Assembly (NCBI RefSeq): GCF_946478955.1
Contig: NZ_CAMLDL010000003.1
Location: 1-64,000, forward strand
Reading direction: 5' to 3'
Length of the DNA stretch: 64,000 bases
Source: an uncultured Sphingomonas sp.
GTDB lineage: Bacteria > Pseudomonadota > Alphaproteobacteria > Sphingomonadales > Sphingomonadaceae
Shown here: in pieces, positions 45,736 through 55,157 of the stretch
How the letters are laid out: each line of letters starts with the position of its first letter
Numbering within the stretch: the stretch's first letter is position 1
Notes under the pieces: model-generated
What the model saw: the letters and a program-made list of their open reading frames with translations, nothing else
The model's database searches: none
Told to the model about the DNA's origin: nothing
Translations under genes and position numbers: made by a program

Positions 45736-46749
45736 TTATGCTTCCAAATTGGATTTTGGACGTATCGCCATCGACTGCGCCACGCCATTAATGAATTGAG
45801 CTGTCAGCAAAATTTGATCATCGAGTGACGTTCTGGCCACGCCATAAGCCTCAAGCAATTCAAGATATTGCTGTTGATCGCCGACATAGTTGTCGGCGCA
45901 GGAGTTGGTGATCTCTGCCCGCTCGACACCCTGTCCGCCAAGCAGTCGATCAATTTTTTGAGCTAACTCTCCAAGTTCGATGTGCTCCCCGCCAGTATCG
46001 AACCGGGTTACGATTCCTGCCGGATCCTTGTCGAGCAAAATAGCAAGCGCCAAACTGACAAGTTCAGTGACGGGGACATAGCTCCGACGGATTTCCTTGG
46101 TGGCCCTTACGGTAATTTGCTCGCCGGCCAGTGCATCGCGGATAAACGAAGAGATAGCATAGATTTCGGGCTTGTTGATGTAGGGCCCGGTCAGGCTGAA
46201 AATTCTGGCAATAATTGCATGACGATCATCGCCGGCTGCGGCCCATTCAGCCGCTCGCGCTTCTTCGTAGAGCTTCGCGCGCCCATAAAGATCGATCGGA
46301 CTTCCCGGCCCGTCCCGGTCAAAGAATTGCGCGGCCCCGGATGATGCAATGAAAAGCCGGTCCACACCAACCGCTGCAAGCGAATCGATAACCCCGTCGG
46401 TGATGAGGCGAGTGTTTTCCATATAGGATTCGGCGCTCATCAAGCTGACCTTATCCATCGTCAGGAACGCGAGATGAAAAAGAAGCGAGCGCTCGTGATC
46501 CAGGCCGCTCAGCTCACTGAGCGGCCGCTGCTCAAGGCTTTGTCCATTCCCGAAATGCACCAGCTTTGCCGACGACCCAAAAATGCGGACCCGGTCAGCA
46601 AATGCTTCGTCGCCCAATGCGTCATGCAACATTGCAAGCGCCGTGCGCCCGATCCAGCCACTGGCGCCGGTTATGATGATGCGCCGCCGATCATTCTTAA
46701 GGGAAAGGGCAAGCGGTTCAGGAAATTGCAGGGCGCTGTGTGCCGACAT
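45736..46749 (-). CDS. Extended short-chain dehydrogenase/epimerase (NAD(P)-dependent)
   Basis: The 337-residue protein has the Rossmann loop IIITGASGWIGRTAL, the catalytic serine region FIASSGAAQFF and the YxxxK pair in LYGRAK. It belongs to the extended SDRs that reduce, epimerise or dehydrate nucleotide sugars. It follows the ThDP enzyme gene by 6 bp. In the yersiniose pathway the ThDP enzyme YerE is followed by reductase YerF that reduces the acetyl branch; this SDR could play that part, although I see no specific YerF signature. Confidence 0.82.
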   Translation of the reverse strand: MSAHSALQFPEPLALSLKNDRRRIIITGASGWIGRTALAMLHDALGDEAFADRVRIFGSSAKLVHFGNGQSLEQRPLSELSGLDHERSLLFHLAFLTMDKVSLMSAESYMENTRLITDGVIDSLAAVGVDRLFIASSGAAQFFDRDGPGSPIDLYGRAKLYEEARAAEWAAAGDDRHAIIARIFSLTGPYINKPEIYAISSFIRDALAGEQITVRATKEIRRSYVPVTELVSLALAILLDKDPAGIVTRFDTGGEHIELGELAQKIDRLLGGQGVERAEITNSCADNYVGDQQQYLELLEAYGVARTSLDDQILLTAQFINGVAQSMAIRPKSNLEA

Positions 46750-46755
46750 TCAGCG

Positions 46756-48513
46756 TCAACCGACCGTATCAGTCTGCTTTTCAGCACTATTTAAATAATC
46801 AATCTCGGGCGTCATGCGATCGATAGGATTGGACTCCATTGATCCGCTTGCCGTGATCCGGCTGCTAATTTTGGGGAAGTAGGTCTGCTCTGGATCGATC
46901 GGGACAATGAACGCCTGGGGACCATTGCTTTCCATCCGCTCAACAAATGTTTCATCGCCAGCAAAGTCGATGGGCAGCGTCATTACTGGAATGTCCCACG
47001 CGGCGAAAAGCTTTTGCCAGCTTGGGAGGCCAAGCCCTGACTTGGTGTCGCAACCGAGATATTTTCCGTCAAAATAGCTCCGCTGGGTCATCCGGATGGA
47101 TGCGTGTCCCTGATCGTCGAAGATGAAGATCTTTAGGTTCAGCTGGTTGACGGCAACGGTGCCAAGCTCCTGCATATTCTGAGCAAAACCGCCATCACCC
47201 TCAATCAAAATGGTTCGCCGCCCGTCGCCAGCGACGGCGGCGCCGACCGCGCCTGAGAGCCCGTAGCCCATTGAAGCTAGCGACTTATTGGTCAACATAC
47301 GCTGACCTAGCTTTTGCTTGTAGAGCTGCATCGACAATGTGAATGCGCTGCCACTAGAGCATGGGATTACCAAATCGTTTGGCGTCGTGACCGTTTCCAG
47401 TTTCAGGATGAAGTCATACGGCGAAAGATACCCCTCGCCCGTATTGTTGACATCCTCTACCCTCGGAACCGCAGCACGAATTTGGCGTGACTTTTCCAAC
47501 CATTGCGTTTTCGGCGGAAGCGCGTGCTTCACAAGACGCGCAAGAAAATCATTGGCGTCGACCTGCAAACCAACATCAACGCGCGGATGACCCTTCTGCA
47601 GCTCAGCCGGGTCGATTTCGACCTGAACAATTTTGGCATCGCGACCGAATTCCTGCCAGTTGAATCCGGTTTGCTGCATGCCGAGCCGAGTGCCAACGGC
47701 AATGATCAAATCAGCCTGCTGGATAATAATGTTGGCGCTTCTCTGACCCCAGGTATTTGGTCGGCCTAAATAGTTGGTCGCGTCACCGTCCACGCGGTCA
47801 GCACCATTATAGGTTGTCATCAAAGGCACACCGAGCTCACCCAGTCGGTCACGGAGCGCGTCGGCGGTTGCATAATCAACGCCGCCGCCAATCAGCAATA
47901 TCGGCTGGCGCGCGTCCTTATACATTTCGGCTACGGCTGAAATCTGCTCGTCCGACGCCAGTGGCAACGCCGGATGGACTACGGGCGGCAAGTCGGTTTC
48001 ATCCACCGAACGTGCCTGAATATCGAGCGGCATTTCGAGGAACACTGGCCCCTTTCGCGGCGTCCAGCTTTCTGAAATTAGACGGAGAAATTCGTCGCCA
48101 TCGATCACATCTTCAAATCGATATGAAATCTTGGTGGTTGACTTGAGAAGCTCGACGCCGTCGACCTCCTGAATTCCTCTCGACCGCAACTGCTGTCGCG
48201 CGAGGTCCGCGGTTTTGACCTGACCGCCGATCACCAGCAACTCCCGGCTTTCAAGCCACGCACCGCTTACCGCCGTCACAATATTCGTCAGGCCAGGCCC
48301 TGCCGTCACAAGTGCCAGGGCCTTCGCCGGCGCGGCGATTTCGTTGAAATACTCTGCCGCAATTCCGGCCGCAACTTCGTGCACCACCGGTACCCCGCGC
48401 AAATAGCGATCGAGGCTCTCGGTCAGGTGCATAATATTGCCACCACCAACATAAAAATAATGGGTATAACCGGCCGCCTTCAACCAGGCGCCGATTTGAT
48501 CACTGTATTTCAT
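46756..48513 (-). CDS. Acetolactate synthase-like ThDP-dependent enzyme (YerE-type candidate)
   Basis: The 585-residue protein has the three domains of the acetohydroxyacid synthase family. The ThDP-activating glutamate is Glu46 in VVHEVAAGIAAEY, the central domain starts after about 190 and the ThDP-binding motif GDGGFAQN is at 439-446. The metal-binding Asn of the ThDP motif seems to be replaced by Asp in IFDDQGHASIR (about 464-474). In a deoxysugar cluster such an enzyme is expected to transfer a two-carbon unit from pyruvate to a 4-ketosugar, as YerE does in CDP-yersiniose synthesis. It overlaps the HAD gene by 4 bp. An ordinary acetolactate synthase is unlikely because no ilvH follows. 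Confidence 0.85.
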   Translation of the reverse strand: MKYSDQIGAWLKAAGYTHYFYVGGGNIMHLTESLDRYLRGVPVVHEVAAGIAAEYFNEIAAPAKALALVTAGPGLTNIVTAVSGAWLESRELLVIGGQVKTADLARQQLRSRGIQEVDGVELLKSTTKISYRFEDVIDGDEFLRLISESWTPRKGPVFLEMPLDIQARSVDETDLPPVVHPALPLASDEQISAVAEMYKDARQPILLIGGGVDYATADALRDRLGELGVPLMTTYNGADRVDGDATNYLGRPNTWGQRSANIIIQQADLIIAVGTRLGMQQTGFNWQEFGRDAKIVQVEIDPAELQKGHPRVDVGLQVDANDFLARLVKHALPPKTQWLEKSRQIRAAVPRVEDVNNTGEGYLSPYDFILKLETVTTPNDLVIPCSSGSAFTLSMQLYKQKLGQRMLTNKSLASMGYGLSGAVGAAVAGDGRRTILIEGDGGFAQNMQELGTVAVNQLNLKIFIFDDQGHASIRMTQRSYFDGKYLGCDTKSGLGLPSWQKLFAAWDIPVMTLPIDFAGDETFVERMESNGPQAFIVPIDPEQTYFPKISSRITASGSMESNPIDRMTPEIDYLNSAEKQTDTVG

Positions 48514-49214
48514 GCGGCCTGCTGCTCCGTGAGCGAAATCAAAGACGAAATAATGTTGATGACCTGATTTGACGACAAGCTGCCCGGGGTTCCCTGATCA
48601 TACCCCCAGTCCGCATGAAGCGGCAGGTGAATTTGCCCCTCAAAGGGCTCAAGATGGCTGTTCATATCATCGACATAAACAATCAGGTGCTTGCCACGCT
48701 CAAGCCATTGCTGGGCCTTGGCGACCTCAAGCTTGCTGCCCAATTTTCTAATGTCTTCCTGTCCGAAGACCGGAATCACGTCGGCATCGTGAAACGCCAT
48801 TGCTTCGCGGATGGACGCGACGTTGCGCGTCGATAGGATGATAAACCTATCGGGGTGCTTCAACAGAAACGGCTTAAGGAGATAAAAGAAATCGTAGGCA
48901 GGCATGGACTTCGGCCACTGCGGATCATCCATCAACTCCTTGCGCGCCGCAAAGAATTCCGCCGCAAATGCCCAATCGGCAGCGTTGGGCTCAACTGACC
49001 GAAGCAAGTTCGGCTCCACCGCTTCGAAGGCACAATACAGGCGCCGGTAATGCCACGCATCCGTGACAACCGAACGAAACGCCAGAAATTCTTCGTAGCT
49101 CACATCCTGACGGAATTCTTCCTTCCCGCTCGTCGCCATGTTGGCGACGGTAAACGCCTCATGGGCGCTGTTGAAAAGGACACCGTCAAAATCGAGGAGG
49201 AACCGTACTTCCAT
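48510..49214 (-). CDS. HAD-superfamily phosphatase
   Basis: A 234-residue protein with HAD motif I as LLDFDGVLFNS (Asp8 and Asp10), motif II as FIILSTRN and motif IV as VYVDDMNSHLE. A cap of about 100 residues lies between motifs I and II. This makes a phosphatase on a small phosphorylated metabolite likely. Its ATG shares one base with the aldolase stop (TAATG), and its stop overlaps the ThDP gene (ATGA), so it is firmly part of the sugar operon. By analogy with KDO and sialic acid pathways it might remove phosphate from an aldol product; that is inference. Confidence 0.85.
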   Translation of the reverse strand: MEVRFLLDFDGVLFNSAHEAFTVANMATSGKEEFRQDVSYEEFLAFRSVVTDAWHYRRLYCAFEAVEPNLLRSVEPNAADWAFAAEFFAARKELMDDPQWPKSMPAYDFFYLLKPFLLKHPDRFIILSTRNVASIREAMAFHDADVIPVFGQEDIRKLGSKLEVAKAQQWLERGKHLIVYVDDMNSHLEPFEGQIHLPLHADWGYDQGTPGSLSSNQVINIISSLISLTEQQAA

Positions 49215-49963
49215 TACAGCCGCGACCGAATTTGCGTAAGTCGGGCGTCGGCCGCCTTGGTTATCACGGAGTGATAATCAGATTGCATCGACAGCAGATC
49301 GGCTTCAACCTCAAAAGCCTTCTCGAGCGAGTCCTGCTTCAGGAAGCTTGCCATTGGCATGACGCACTTCCGCGTCTCGACACAGCTGATGAGCGTCCGC
49401 AGATCCTCATCAGCAAGCAACAATTCGCGCGTGGCAGTTCCGACTGAACCACCCATGGTTGTCTTCAGACCGCGCGCTTTCGCTGCACGTGCAACGGTCT
49501 TGACCATTTCAATGGTACGCGGACTTTCCACGCCCGAGCCGCCATAGCTGGCGGTCAAGTCGGTGCGACCGACGGTGACTTCAGTCAGCTTTACGCCGGC
49601 ATCCAGAATCGCTTCGATCCGGTCGACCGCATCGATGGTTTCGATCGTTACGCCGACATGATCGAACGCACCCTCGGGAAGCATCGCCTGATACTTGCTC
49701 ATTGCGAAGGCGCTCTCGATCATTGGCGCTACAATCGACTTGATGCCGATCTGACGCAGAAAACGCATGTCCGATTTTGCTTCGCATCCGCCAATCTTGA
49801 CCAAATAACCCAGGCCGAGACGCGCCGCGTATATGGTTTCCGCAGCGATGGAATCGCGGGAAAGACCTTCGGCCTCGAATTCGCCCTTGATGGCAATAAT
49901 GTCCTGATCGGACTCCTGATCATCCATCAGATCAGTCGTGCTTACGCGCTCGTAACGATTCAT
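49214..49963 (-). CDS. HpcH/HpaI-family aldolase (citrate lyase-like)
   Basis: A 249-residue TIM-barrel protein. The family core is visible as KSIVAPMIESAFAMSKY and VTIETIDAVDRIEAILDAG, then VTVGRTDLTASYGGSG, giving Glu108 and Asp135 as metal ligands. Members cleave or form C-C bonds between pyruvate (or acetyl-CoA units) and an aldehyde. Its presence within an rfbFGH sugar cluster is unusual. It overlaps the HAD gene by one base and follows RfbH by 2 bp. The substrate cannot be deduced; it may make a three-carbon branch or extend the sugar chain. Confidence 0.85.
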   Translation of the reverse strand: MNRYERVSTTDLMDDQESDQDIIAIKGEFEAEGLSRDSIAAETIYAARLGLGYLVKIGGCEAKSDMRFLRQIGIKSIVAPMIESAFAMSKYQAMLPEGAFDHVGVTIETIDAVDRIEAILDAGVKLTEVTVGRTDLTASYGGSGVESPRTIEMVKTVARAAKARGLKTTMGGSVGTATRELLLADEDLRTLISCVETRKCVMPMASFLKQDSLEKAFEVEADLLSMQSDYHSVITKAADARLTQIRSRL

Positions 49964-49965
49964 CT

Positions 49966-51345
49966 TTATTCCCCATCCCGCTTGCCAGCACCACGCTGTA
50001 GGAAGTCGGCTACAGTGCGCTGCATGTAGGCGATGTGATCTTCGCCAAGTCCTGGATACAGGCCCACCCAGAAGGTGCGCTCGGTTACAATATCGGCATT
50101 TTCCAACGTGCCAGACACGCGATAGTTACGGCCCTTCATATAAGGCTGACGGATCAGGTTCCCGCCAAACAGCAGGCGCGTTCCGATCTTCGCGGCGTCA
50201 AGGAACTGAGTGAGCTCCTCGCGCTGGAAAGGCGCATTTTCCCGAATGGTCAGCGGGAAGCCAAACCAAGAAGGATCGCTGTTCGGAGTGGCTTCAGGGA
50301 GGATGAACACATCCTCAAACTGCTTGAACGCCTCCGTCAACAATCCGAAATTGCGCCGACGTGCCGCGATAAATTCATCGAGGTGGTCAAGCTGAGCAAG
50401 GCCAACCGCCGCCTGCATGTCGGTAATCTTCAGATTGTAGCCAAGGTGGCCATAGGTGTATTTGTGGTCATACCCCATCGGCAGGTCGCCGAGTTTGCGA
50501 CAAAACCGCTTGCCGCACGTATTGTCCATGCCCGGCGCGCACCAGCAGTCGCGGCCCCAATCGCGGAAGGATTCAATAACACGCTTGAGACGCGGCTTAT
50601 CGGTAAACACGGCGCCGCCTTCACCCATAGTAATGTGGTGGGCTGGGTAGAAACTCAATGTTCCGATATCGCCGAACGTGCCAACATTCTGGCCGTTGTA
50701 GGTTGCGCCGAGTGCGTCGCAGCAATCTTCGATCAGCCACAAGCCATATTTGTCGGCAATGCGCCGGACCTCGGCCAGGTCAAAAGGATTACCCAATGTA
50801 TGGGCCACCATAATCGCACGCGTGCGATCAGAAATTGCCGCCTCGATGGCATCTGGACGAATGTTGTAAGTCGGAATGTCGACGTCCACGAACACCGGCA
50901 CCAGCCCGTATTGCAACGACGGATTGACGGTGGTCGGGAAGCCTGCAGCGCAGGTGATGACTTCATCACCCGGCTTCAGCGCCTCGCCGCGCAAATAATG
51001 CGACGTCAGCGTCGCGAGCGCGAGCAAATTCGCCGATGAACCCGAATTTGTCGTCAACACGTGTCGGATGCCGATGAATTCGGCCAAACGCGCTTCAAAC
51101 TGATCGTTAAATCGGCCAGTCGTCAGCCAAAAATCCAGCGCGCTATCGACCAGCATTCGCATGTCGTTCGCGCCGTAAACCTTACCCGAAACCGGAACAG
51201 GGCTGACGCCCGGCTCGAATACCTTTGGCGCATGGAACTGCCTTGCGTATTGCTCGGTCAATTCAAGGATCAGGCTGCGAAGCTCTGACTCGTCGGCCTG
51301 TCCAACCGATGCCGCTGCGAGCCGGTCGTCGACACTCACGCCCAT
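49966..51345 (-). CDS. rfbH: CDP-6-deoxy-4-keto-glucose 3-dehydrase (E1), RfbH type
   Basis: Removes the C3 hydroxyl of CDP-4-keto-6-deoxyglucose with pyridoxamine phosphate and an iron-sulfur cluster. The usual PLP lysine is replaced by histidine in [14 protein letters not shown] (His236), the hallmark of E1. Four cysteines at 267, 269, 277 and 282 (spacing CX1C-X7-C-X4-C) match the 2Fe-2S ligands of the Yersinia enzyme. Length of 459 residues fits. The partner reductase E3 (ascD-like) is not in this locus and must be elsewhere. It overlaps rfbG by 10 bp, with GGAGCAACGCA before its ATG. Confidence 0.95.
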   Translation of the reverse strand: MGVSVDDRLAAASVGQADESELRSLILELTEQYARQFHAPKVFEPGVSPVPVSGKVYGANDMRMLVDSALDFWLTTGRFNDQFEARLAEFIGIRHVLTTNSGSSANLLALATLTSHYLRGEALKPGDEVITCAAGFPTTVNPSLQYGLVPVFVDVDIPTYNIRPDAIEAAISDRTRAIMVAHTLGNPFDLAEVRRIADKYGLWLIEDCCDALGATYNGQNVGTFGDIGTLSFYPAHHITMGEGGAVFTDKPRLKRVIESFRDWGRDCWCAPGMDNTCGKRFCRKLGDLPMGYDHKYTYGHLGYNLKITDMQAAVGLAQLDHLDEFIAARRRNFGLLTEAFKQFEDVFILPEATPNSDPSWFGFPLTIRENAPFQREELTQFLDAAKIGTRLLFGGNLIRQPYMKGRNYRVSGTLENADIVTERTFWVGLYPGLGEDHIAYMQRTVADFLQRGAGKRDGE

Positions 51346-52436
51346 TGCGTTGCTCCTTCAAAATGGACGTCTGCCACCTTTAGATACTCCTCAAGTTGAT
51401 CTGCGCTTACGGTTCGCGCGTCTTCTCCTGCTGCCACGCTGCGGTGCCAGCTTACGATTTTCTCCAGGGCCTTTTGCAGCCCCCAAACCGGAGACCAGTT
51501 GAGCTGCGCACGTGCCTTGCTGGTATCAAGACGCAGAAGCGTCGCTTCATGCGGGCCGACGACGGGGTCCGCATCCCATTCGACCGGCACACCCCAATGT
51601 CTGCTCATCTGTTCAACGATCCAGCCCACCGGTCGCATGTCATCGTCATTGGGACCAAAATTATAGGCAGTTCCGACCGAACGATCACCGCTCAATATCC
51701 GCTCACCAATGATCAGATAGCCGCCGAGCGCCTCCAGGACATGCTGCCACGGCCGCACGGACCGCGGCGAACGGATGACCGGCGCCTGATTGGCGAGGAA
51801 CGCGCGGACCAGATCGGGGACCAGGCGATCATCCGCCCAATCGCCGCCGCCGATTACATTACCGGCCCGGACGGAACTGATAATCGGGCCCTCAGCTTCG
51901 AAATATGAGCGGCGATAGGCCGAAATGGCGATCTCCGCTGCACCCTTGCTACTGCTGTATGGATCATGGCCACCCATCGGATCAGTTTCCCGATAAGGCC
52001 AAACCCATTCCTTATTCTCATAACATTTGTCGGTCGTTATGCAGACAACGCCCAAAACGCTGTCGACCCGCCGACAGACGTCGAGCAGGTTGACCGTTCC
52101 CATGACGTTGGTCGCATACGTCTCGACTGGCTCTGCGTAGGAATATCGGACCAACGGCTGCGCGGCGAGATGGAAAATTACTTCCGGCCGAATCTCGCGA
52201 ACAACCTTTTCGAGGGCCGCCAGATCGCGAACATCGCCAATTCGATGATCAACGATCTCGCTTAGCCGCGCCTGCTCAAAAAGGCTGGGACTGGTTGGCG
52301 CAGGCAATGAATAGCCAGTGACATTTGCGCCTGCGTGCGCCAGCCACAAAGAAAGCCAGCTACCCTTGAACCCCGTGTGCCCCGTCACGAGAACGCGACG
52401 ACCGCGCCAAGGCTGGCGCTTTACCAGCATTTCCAT
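51336..52436 (-). CDS. rfbG: CDP-glucose 4,6-dehydratase
   Basis: Converts CDP-glucose to CDP-4-keto-6-deoxyglucose. The NAD loop is [33 protein letters not shown] carries the catalytic Thr-Asp-Lys region, and [12 protein letters not shown] the YxxxK motif. The product of 366 residues is normal. The start is the ATG at 52436, preceded by GGAAGGAGGG at the correct distance; it overlaps the end of rfbF by 16 bp. The next gene, rfbH, uses its product. Confidence 0.96.
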   Translation of the reverse strand: MEMLVKRQPWRGRRVLVTGHTGFKGSWLSLWLAHAGANVTGYSLPAPTSPSLFEQARLSEIVDHRIGDVRDLAALEKVVREIRPEVIFHLAAQPLVRYSYAEPVETYATNVMGTVNLLDVCRRVDSVLGVVCITTDKCYENKEWVWPYRETDPMGGHDPYSSSKGAAEIAISAYRRSYFEAEGPIISSVRAGNVIGGGDWADDRLVPDLVRAFLANQAPVIRSPRSVRPWQHVLEALGGYLIIGERILSGDRSVGTAYNFGPNDDDMRPVGWIVEQMSRHWGVPVEWDADPVVGPHEATLLRLDTSKARAQLNWSPVWGLQKALEKIVSWHRSVAAGEDARTVSADQLEEYLKVADVHFEGATQWA

Positions 52437-53188
52437 GGGGCGCCCTCCTTCCAAAGATCCTCCAAGTGGATTTTGTCCCGAAGCGTATCCATTGGCTGCC
52501 AGAAGCCGTCATGCCGAAATGCCACCAATTCTCCATTGGTCGCGAGCTGCTCCAGCGGTCCCTGCTCCCAAATCGTGGAATCGCCCTCGACGAGGTCGAG
52601 AACCGACGGATCAGCGACAAAAAAACCGCCGTTGATCAAGCCGCCGTCTCCAGCCGGTTTTTCTTTGAATTGGCGCACCAGATCGCCTTCGAATTCCAAA
52701 GCGCCAAATCGGCCAGGAGGCGCAACCGCCGTGATGGTTGCCCGCTGCCCATGTTCGCGATGGAACTCAACAAGCTTACCAATATCAATCGATGCCACAC
52801 CGTCACCATAGGTAAAGCAGAACGGCTCACCCGGCGTCAGATAAGGGGCTATACGCTTAAGCCGCCCGCCAGTCATGGTCTCGGCGCCGGTTTCGACCAG
52901 CGTGATCCGCCACGGATCACTCCATTTCTGGTGAACCTCGATTGAGTTCGTCGACAGGTCGATCGTTACATCAGCGTTATGCAGGAAGTAGTTAGCGAAA
53001 TACTCTTTCAGCAAATACCCCTTGTACCCAAGGCAAATAATGAAATCCTTCAGCCCGTACGCTGAATATATTTTCATGATGTGCCAGATGATCGGCATAC
53101 CGCCAATCTCGACCATGGGCTTGGGCCGAACAGACGTTTCTTCGCCAAGCCGAGTGCCCAGCCCCCCCGCCAGAATTACGACCTTCAC
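52421..53188 (-). CDS. rfbF: Glucose-1-phosphate cytidylyltransferase
   Basis: Makes CDP-glucose from glucose-1-phosphate and CTP, the entry to CDP-deoxysugars. The N terminus KVVILAGGLGTRLGEETSVR has the nucleotidyltransferase GGxGTRL signature, and FTYGDGVASIDI the metal-binding aspartate; the RPKPMVEIGGMP block is typical of the family. The start is GTG at 53188, preceded by GGGAGC. It lies downstream of a 132-bp AT-rich gap that probably carries a promoter for the sugar genes. Confidence 0.96.
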   Translation of the reverse strand: MKVVILAGGLGTRLGEETSVRPKPMVEIGGMPIIWHIMKIYSAYGLKDFIICLGYKGYLLKEYFANYFLHNADVTIDLSTNSIEVHQKWSDPWRITLVETGAETMTGGRLKRIAPYLTPGEPFCFTYGDGVASIDIGKLVEFHREHGQRATITAVAPPGRFGALEFEGDLVRQFKEKPAGDGGLINGGFFVADPSVLDLVEGDSTIWEQGPLEQLATNGELVAFRHDGFWQPMDTLRDKIHLEDLWKEGAPWKCW

Positions 53189-53320
53189 ACAAAGCTCCCT
53201 ATCGCCCCGGGTGCTTTTTCAACCCGCCGCTCTCTCAAAAATCTAAAGAATTACTATTGGAAACAGGCCCATGCCCGCATTTGCGCGCGCGTTCCAGAAA
53301 AAAAACATGACCTCTAAAAT

Positions 53321-54985
53321 TTAATCTCGAACCGTATGTTTCATAACACGCACGGTCGGGCCGCCAGACTCAAATGCCTTTGGTTGGAACAACGCGATTG
53401 CTTCGTATCCGGAACTTAATTGTTGATAGTTCCGCCACTCAACTGCGTACTTTACGCGGTCATTCGCATACGCGTCGTAATATGTCAGAATCAAGTAATC
53501 CGCGCGACATGTCGACAATAGTTGGGGCGCAACGTTACCAATATCCACGATGGAACCACGTCGTTGGCTCTGGACCTGACCGTAGCTAGTCTTTGGCGAA
53601 AGAAGCGCCCTCCCATCTTGACACCCGGCGCTCCCCATCGGGAAGAGGATTTTCCAATTTGTCGCTTGGAGGTCGAGGGCAAGATGTTCGACCACAACAC
53701 TTGCATCTTTTGGAATATTGCGCCGTGCCCAACCGGCCGCCGCTGACCTGGTATCGTTGTTACGCGCATCAAGATGATGGGCCGTAGAGACCGCTGGCCC
53801 CACGAGAAGGAGGGCAACAACTAAGAGACGAAGCCCGTGTGCGCGATTCCGAATTGCAGGCCCGTTTAGCCGCGCCAAGGCCCAGTCGGCGCCAACGGCC
53901 GCACAAATCGCGAACAGGGGAATACTTGGCGTCAACCATCTCGACCATATTTGCACCTGGGCCGAAATCAGAAACATTTGTATTAGCAAAACGGGAAGCA
54001 ATGTAAGTCGCGTATCGCCCCGCGAGGCCAGCACCAGAACACCGGGGAAAATTAAAGCGAACGCAGGCGCGCCCATCGTGCTGAGCAATAGGCTGGCATA
54101 GAACATCACATTGCCGACTAGCCCAACGCTATCATGGCCCAAATGCCCGCGGGCGACTTCGCCGGATAGGTCCGACGCCACCTGACGCCAGTCGAGAATC
54201 AAATAGGGTGAAACGATCACTAGGGTGAAGATCGTAGTCGCTGCGAGAAGCGCAAAGCGGTTCAATAGCAATCGGCGCTCACCCGATATGCGGGCGCGAT
54301 AGATAGCCGCGCCCACGCCAGCGATCAACGCAACGCCGCCGGGCCACTTCACCGCCATGGCGAGGCCGGTCATTACACCGAGCAACGCAAAGTCGCGCCG
54401 CCGACCTGTTTTCGTCGCCTCAAGCGCAAAATATACGCCAGCAAGAACAAATACGGACGACTGGATATCTGTCCGGATCACTTGCGACCAGATTATGTGC
54501 AAACTGTTTAGCGCGACCAGCGCGGCTGCAAGCAGCGCGGCCCAGTCACTAACAAGCTGGCGCGCAATTTTGGCGGTTAGATAAACCGCAATCACGGCGT
54601 AGACCACGAATACGAGCCGGGCAGGAAGAACCACGAGCGAAGGATCCGCGAGTACCGCCTGGGCAAAGTCGTTCAAGGAATTGAACTGTCCAGTAAGGAG
54701 GCCAAAAACCGCTACAACGCACTCGACAACGGCGACGGTGTATATGGTCAGCGTTCCAGGATGCCCAAACCACATCGGGTTAAGACTGCCTCGATCCAGT
54801 AACTCATAGCCCTTCAACAGGAATAATGGTTCATCGGGGTCCAGTAGCGCAGGAAGTCCAAATCCAACGGTGGATAGCCGAAGTAAAAAGGCCGCCAACA
54901 GAATGACGGCCAAGGCCCAACCAAAGCGGATTTTGAACGCAGTCAATGGCGGAAGCCTTTTTAATCGGACGCAGATGCGTTCCAA
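53321..54985 (-). CDS. GT39/ArnT-like membrane glycosyltransferase (candidate)
   Basis: A 554-residue protein with about ten to twelve membrane helices and, near the N terminus, a loop with LLDPDEPLFLLKGYELLD. The DE pair in the first periplasmic loop resembles the metal-binding acidic residues of lipid-phosphate-sugar GT-C enzymes (Pmt/ArnT/GT39). The C-terminal third is soluble. It would attach a sugar to a glycan or lipid in the periplasm. It is the first gene of the minus-strand locus; a gap of 132 bp separates it from rfbF, so whether it shares its transcript is uncertain. Confidence 0.78.
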   Translation of the reverse strand: MERICVRLKRLPPLTAFKIRFGWALAVILLAAFLLRLSTVGFGLPALLDPDEPLFLLKGYELLDRGSLNPMWFGHPGTLTIYTVAVVECVVAVFGLLTGQFNSLNDFAQAVLADPSLVVLPARLVFVVYAVIAVYLTAKIARQLVSDWAALLAAALVALNSLHIIWSQVIRTDIQSSVFVLAGVYFALEATKTGRRRDFALLGVMTGLAMAVKWPGGVALIAGVGAAIYRARISGERRLLLNRFALLAATTIFTLVIVSPYLILDWRQVASDLSGEVARGHLGHDSVGLVGNVMFYASLLLSTMGAPAFALIFPGVLVLASRGDTRLTLLPVLLIQMFLISAQVQIWSRWLTPSIPLFAICAAVGADWALARLNGPAIRNRAHGLRLLVVALLLVGPAVSTAHHLDARNNDTRSAAAGWARRNIPKDASVVVEHLALDLQATNWKILFPMGSAGCQDGRALLSPKTSYGQVQSQRRGSIVDIGNVAPQLLSTCRADYLILTYYDAYANDRVKYAVEWRNYQQLSSGYEAIALFQPKAFESGGPTVRVMKHTVRD

Positions 54986-55157
54986 GGTGCCTGAAGATAT
55001 TCTGACGACCGTTTCCGCGGCACCAACTATTCAGTGCCGCGCGAGAGTCAATTGATATGATTTGTCCGCTCGCATGAATCGCCCGCTGCGGAAACCGCCC
55101 GGCACTTTGCCCACACGCCAGTTGAGCGATCCGCAGCCATCGCCTAGGACGTCGCCC

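Noticed and set aside
46756..48513. Housekeeping acetolactate synthase IlvB
   Set aside because: No ilvH or ilvC follows, the gene overlaps a sugar-cluster HAD gene, and the ThDP motif differs from IlvB.
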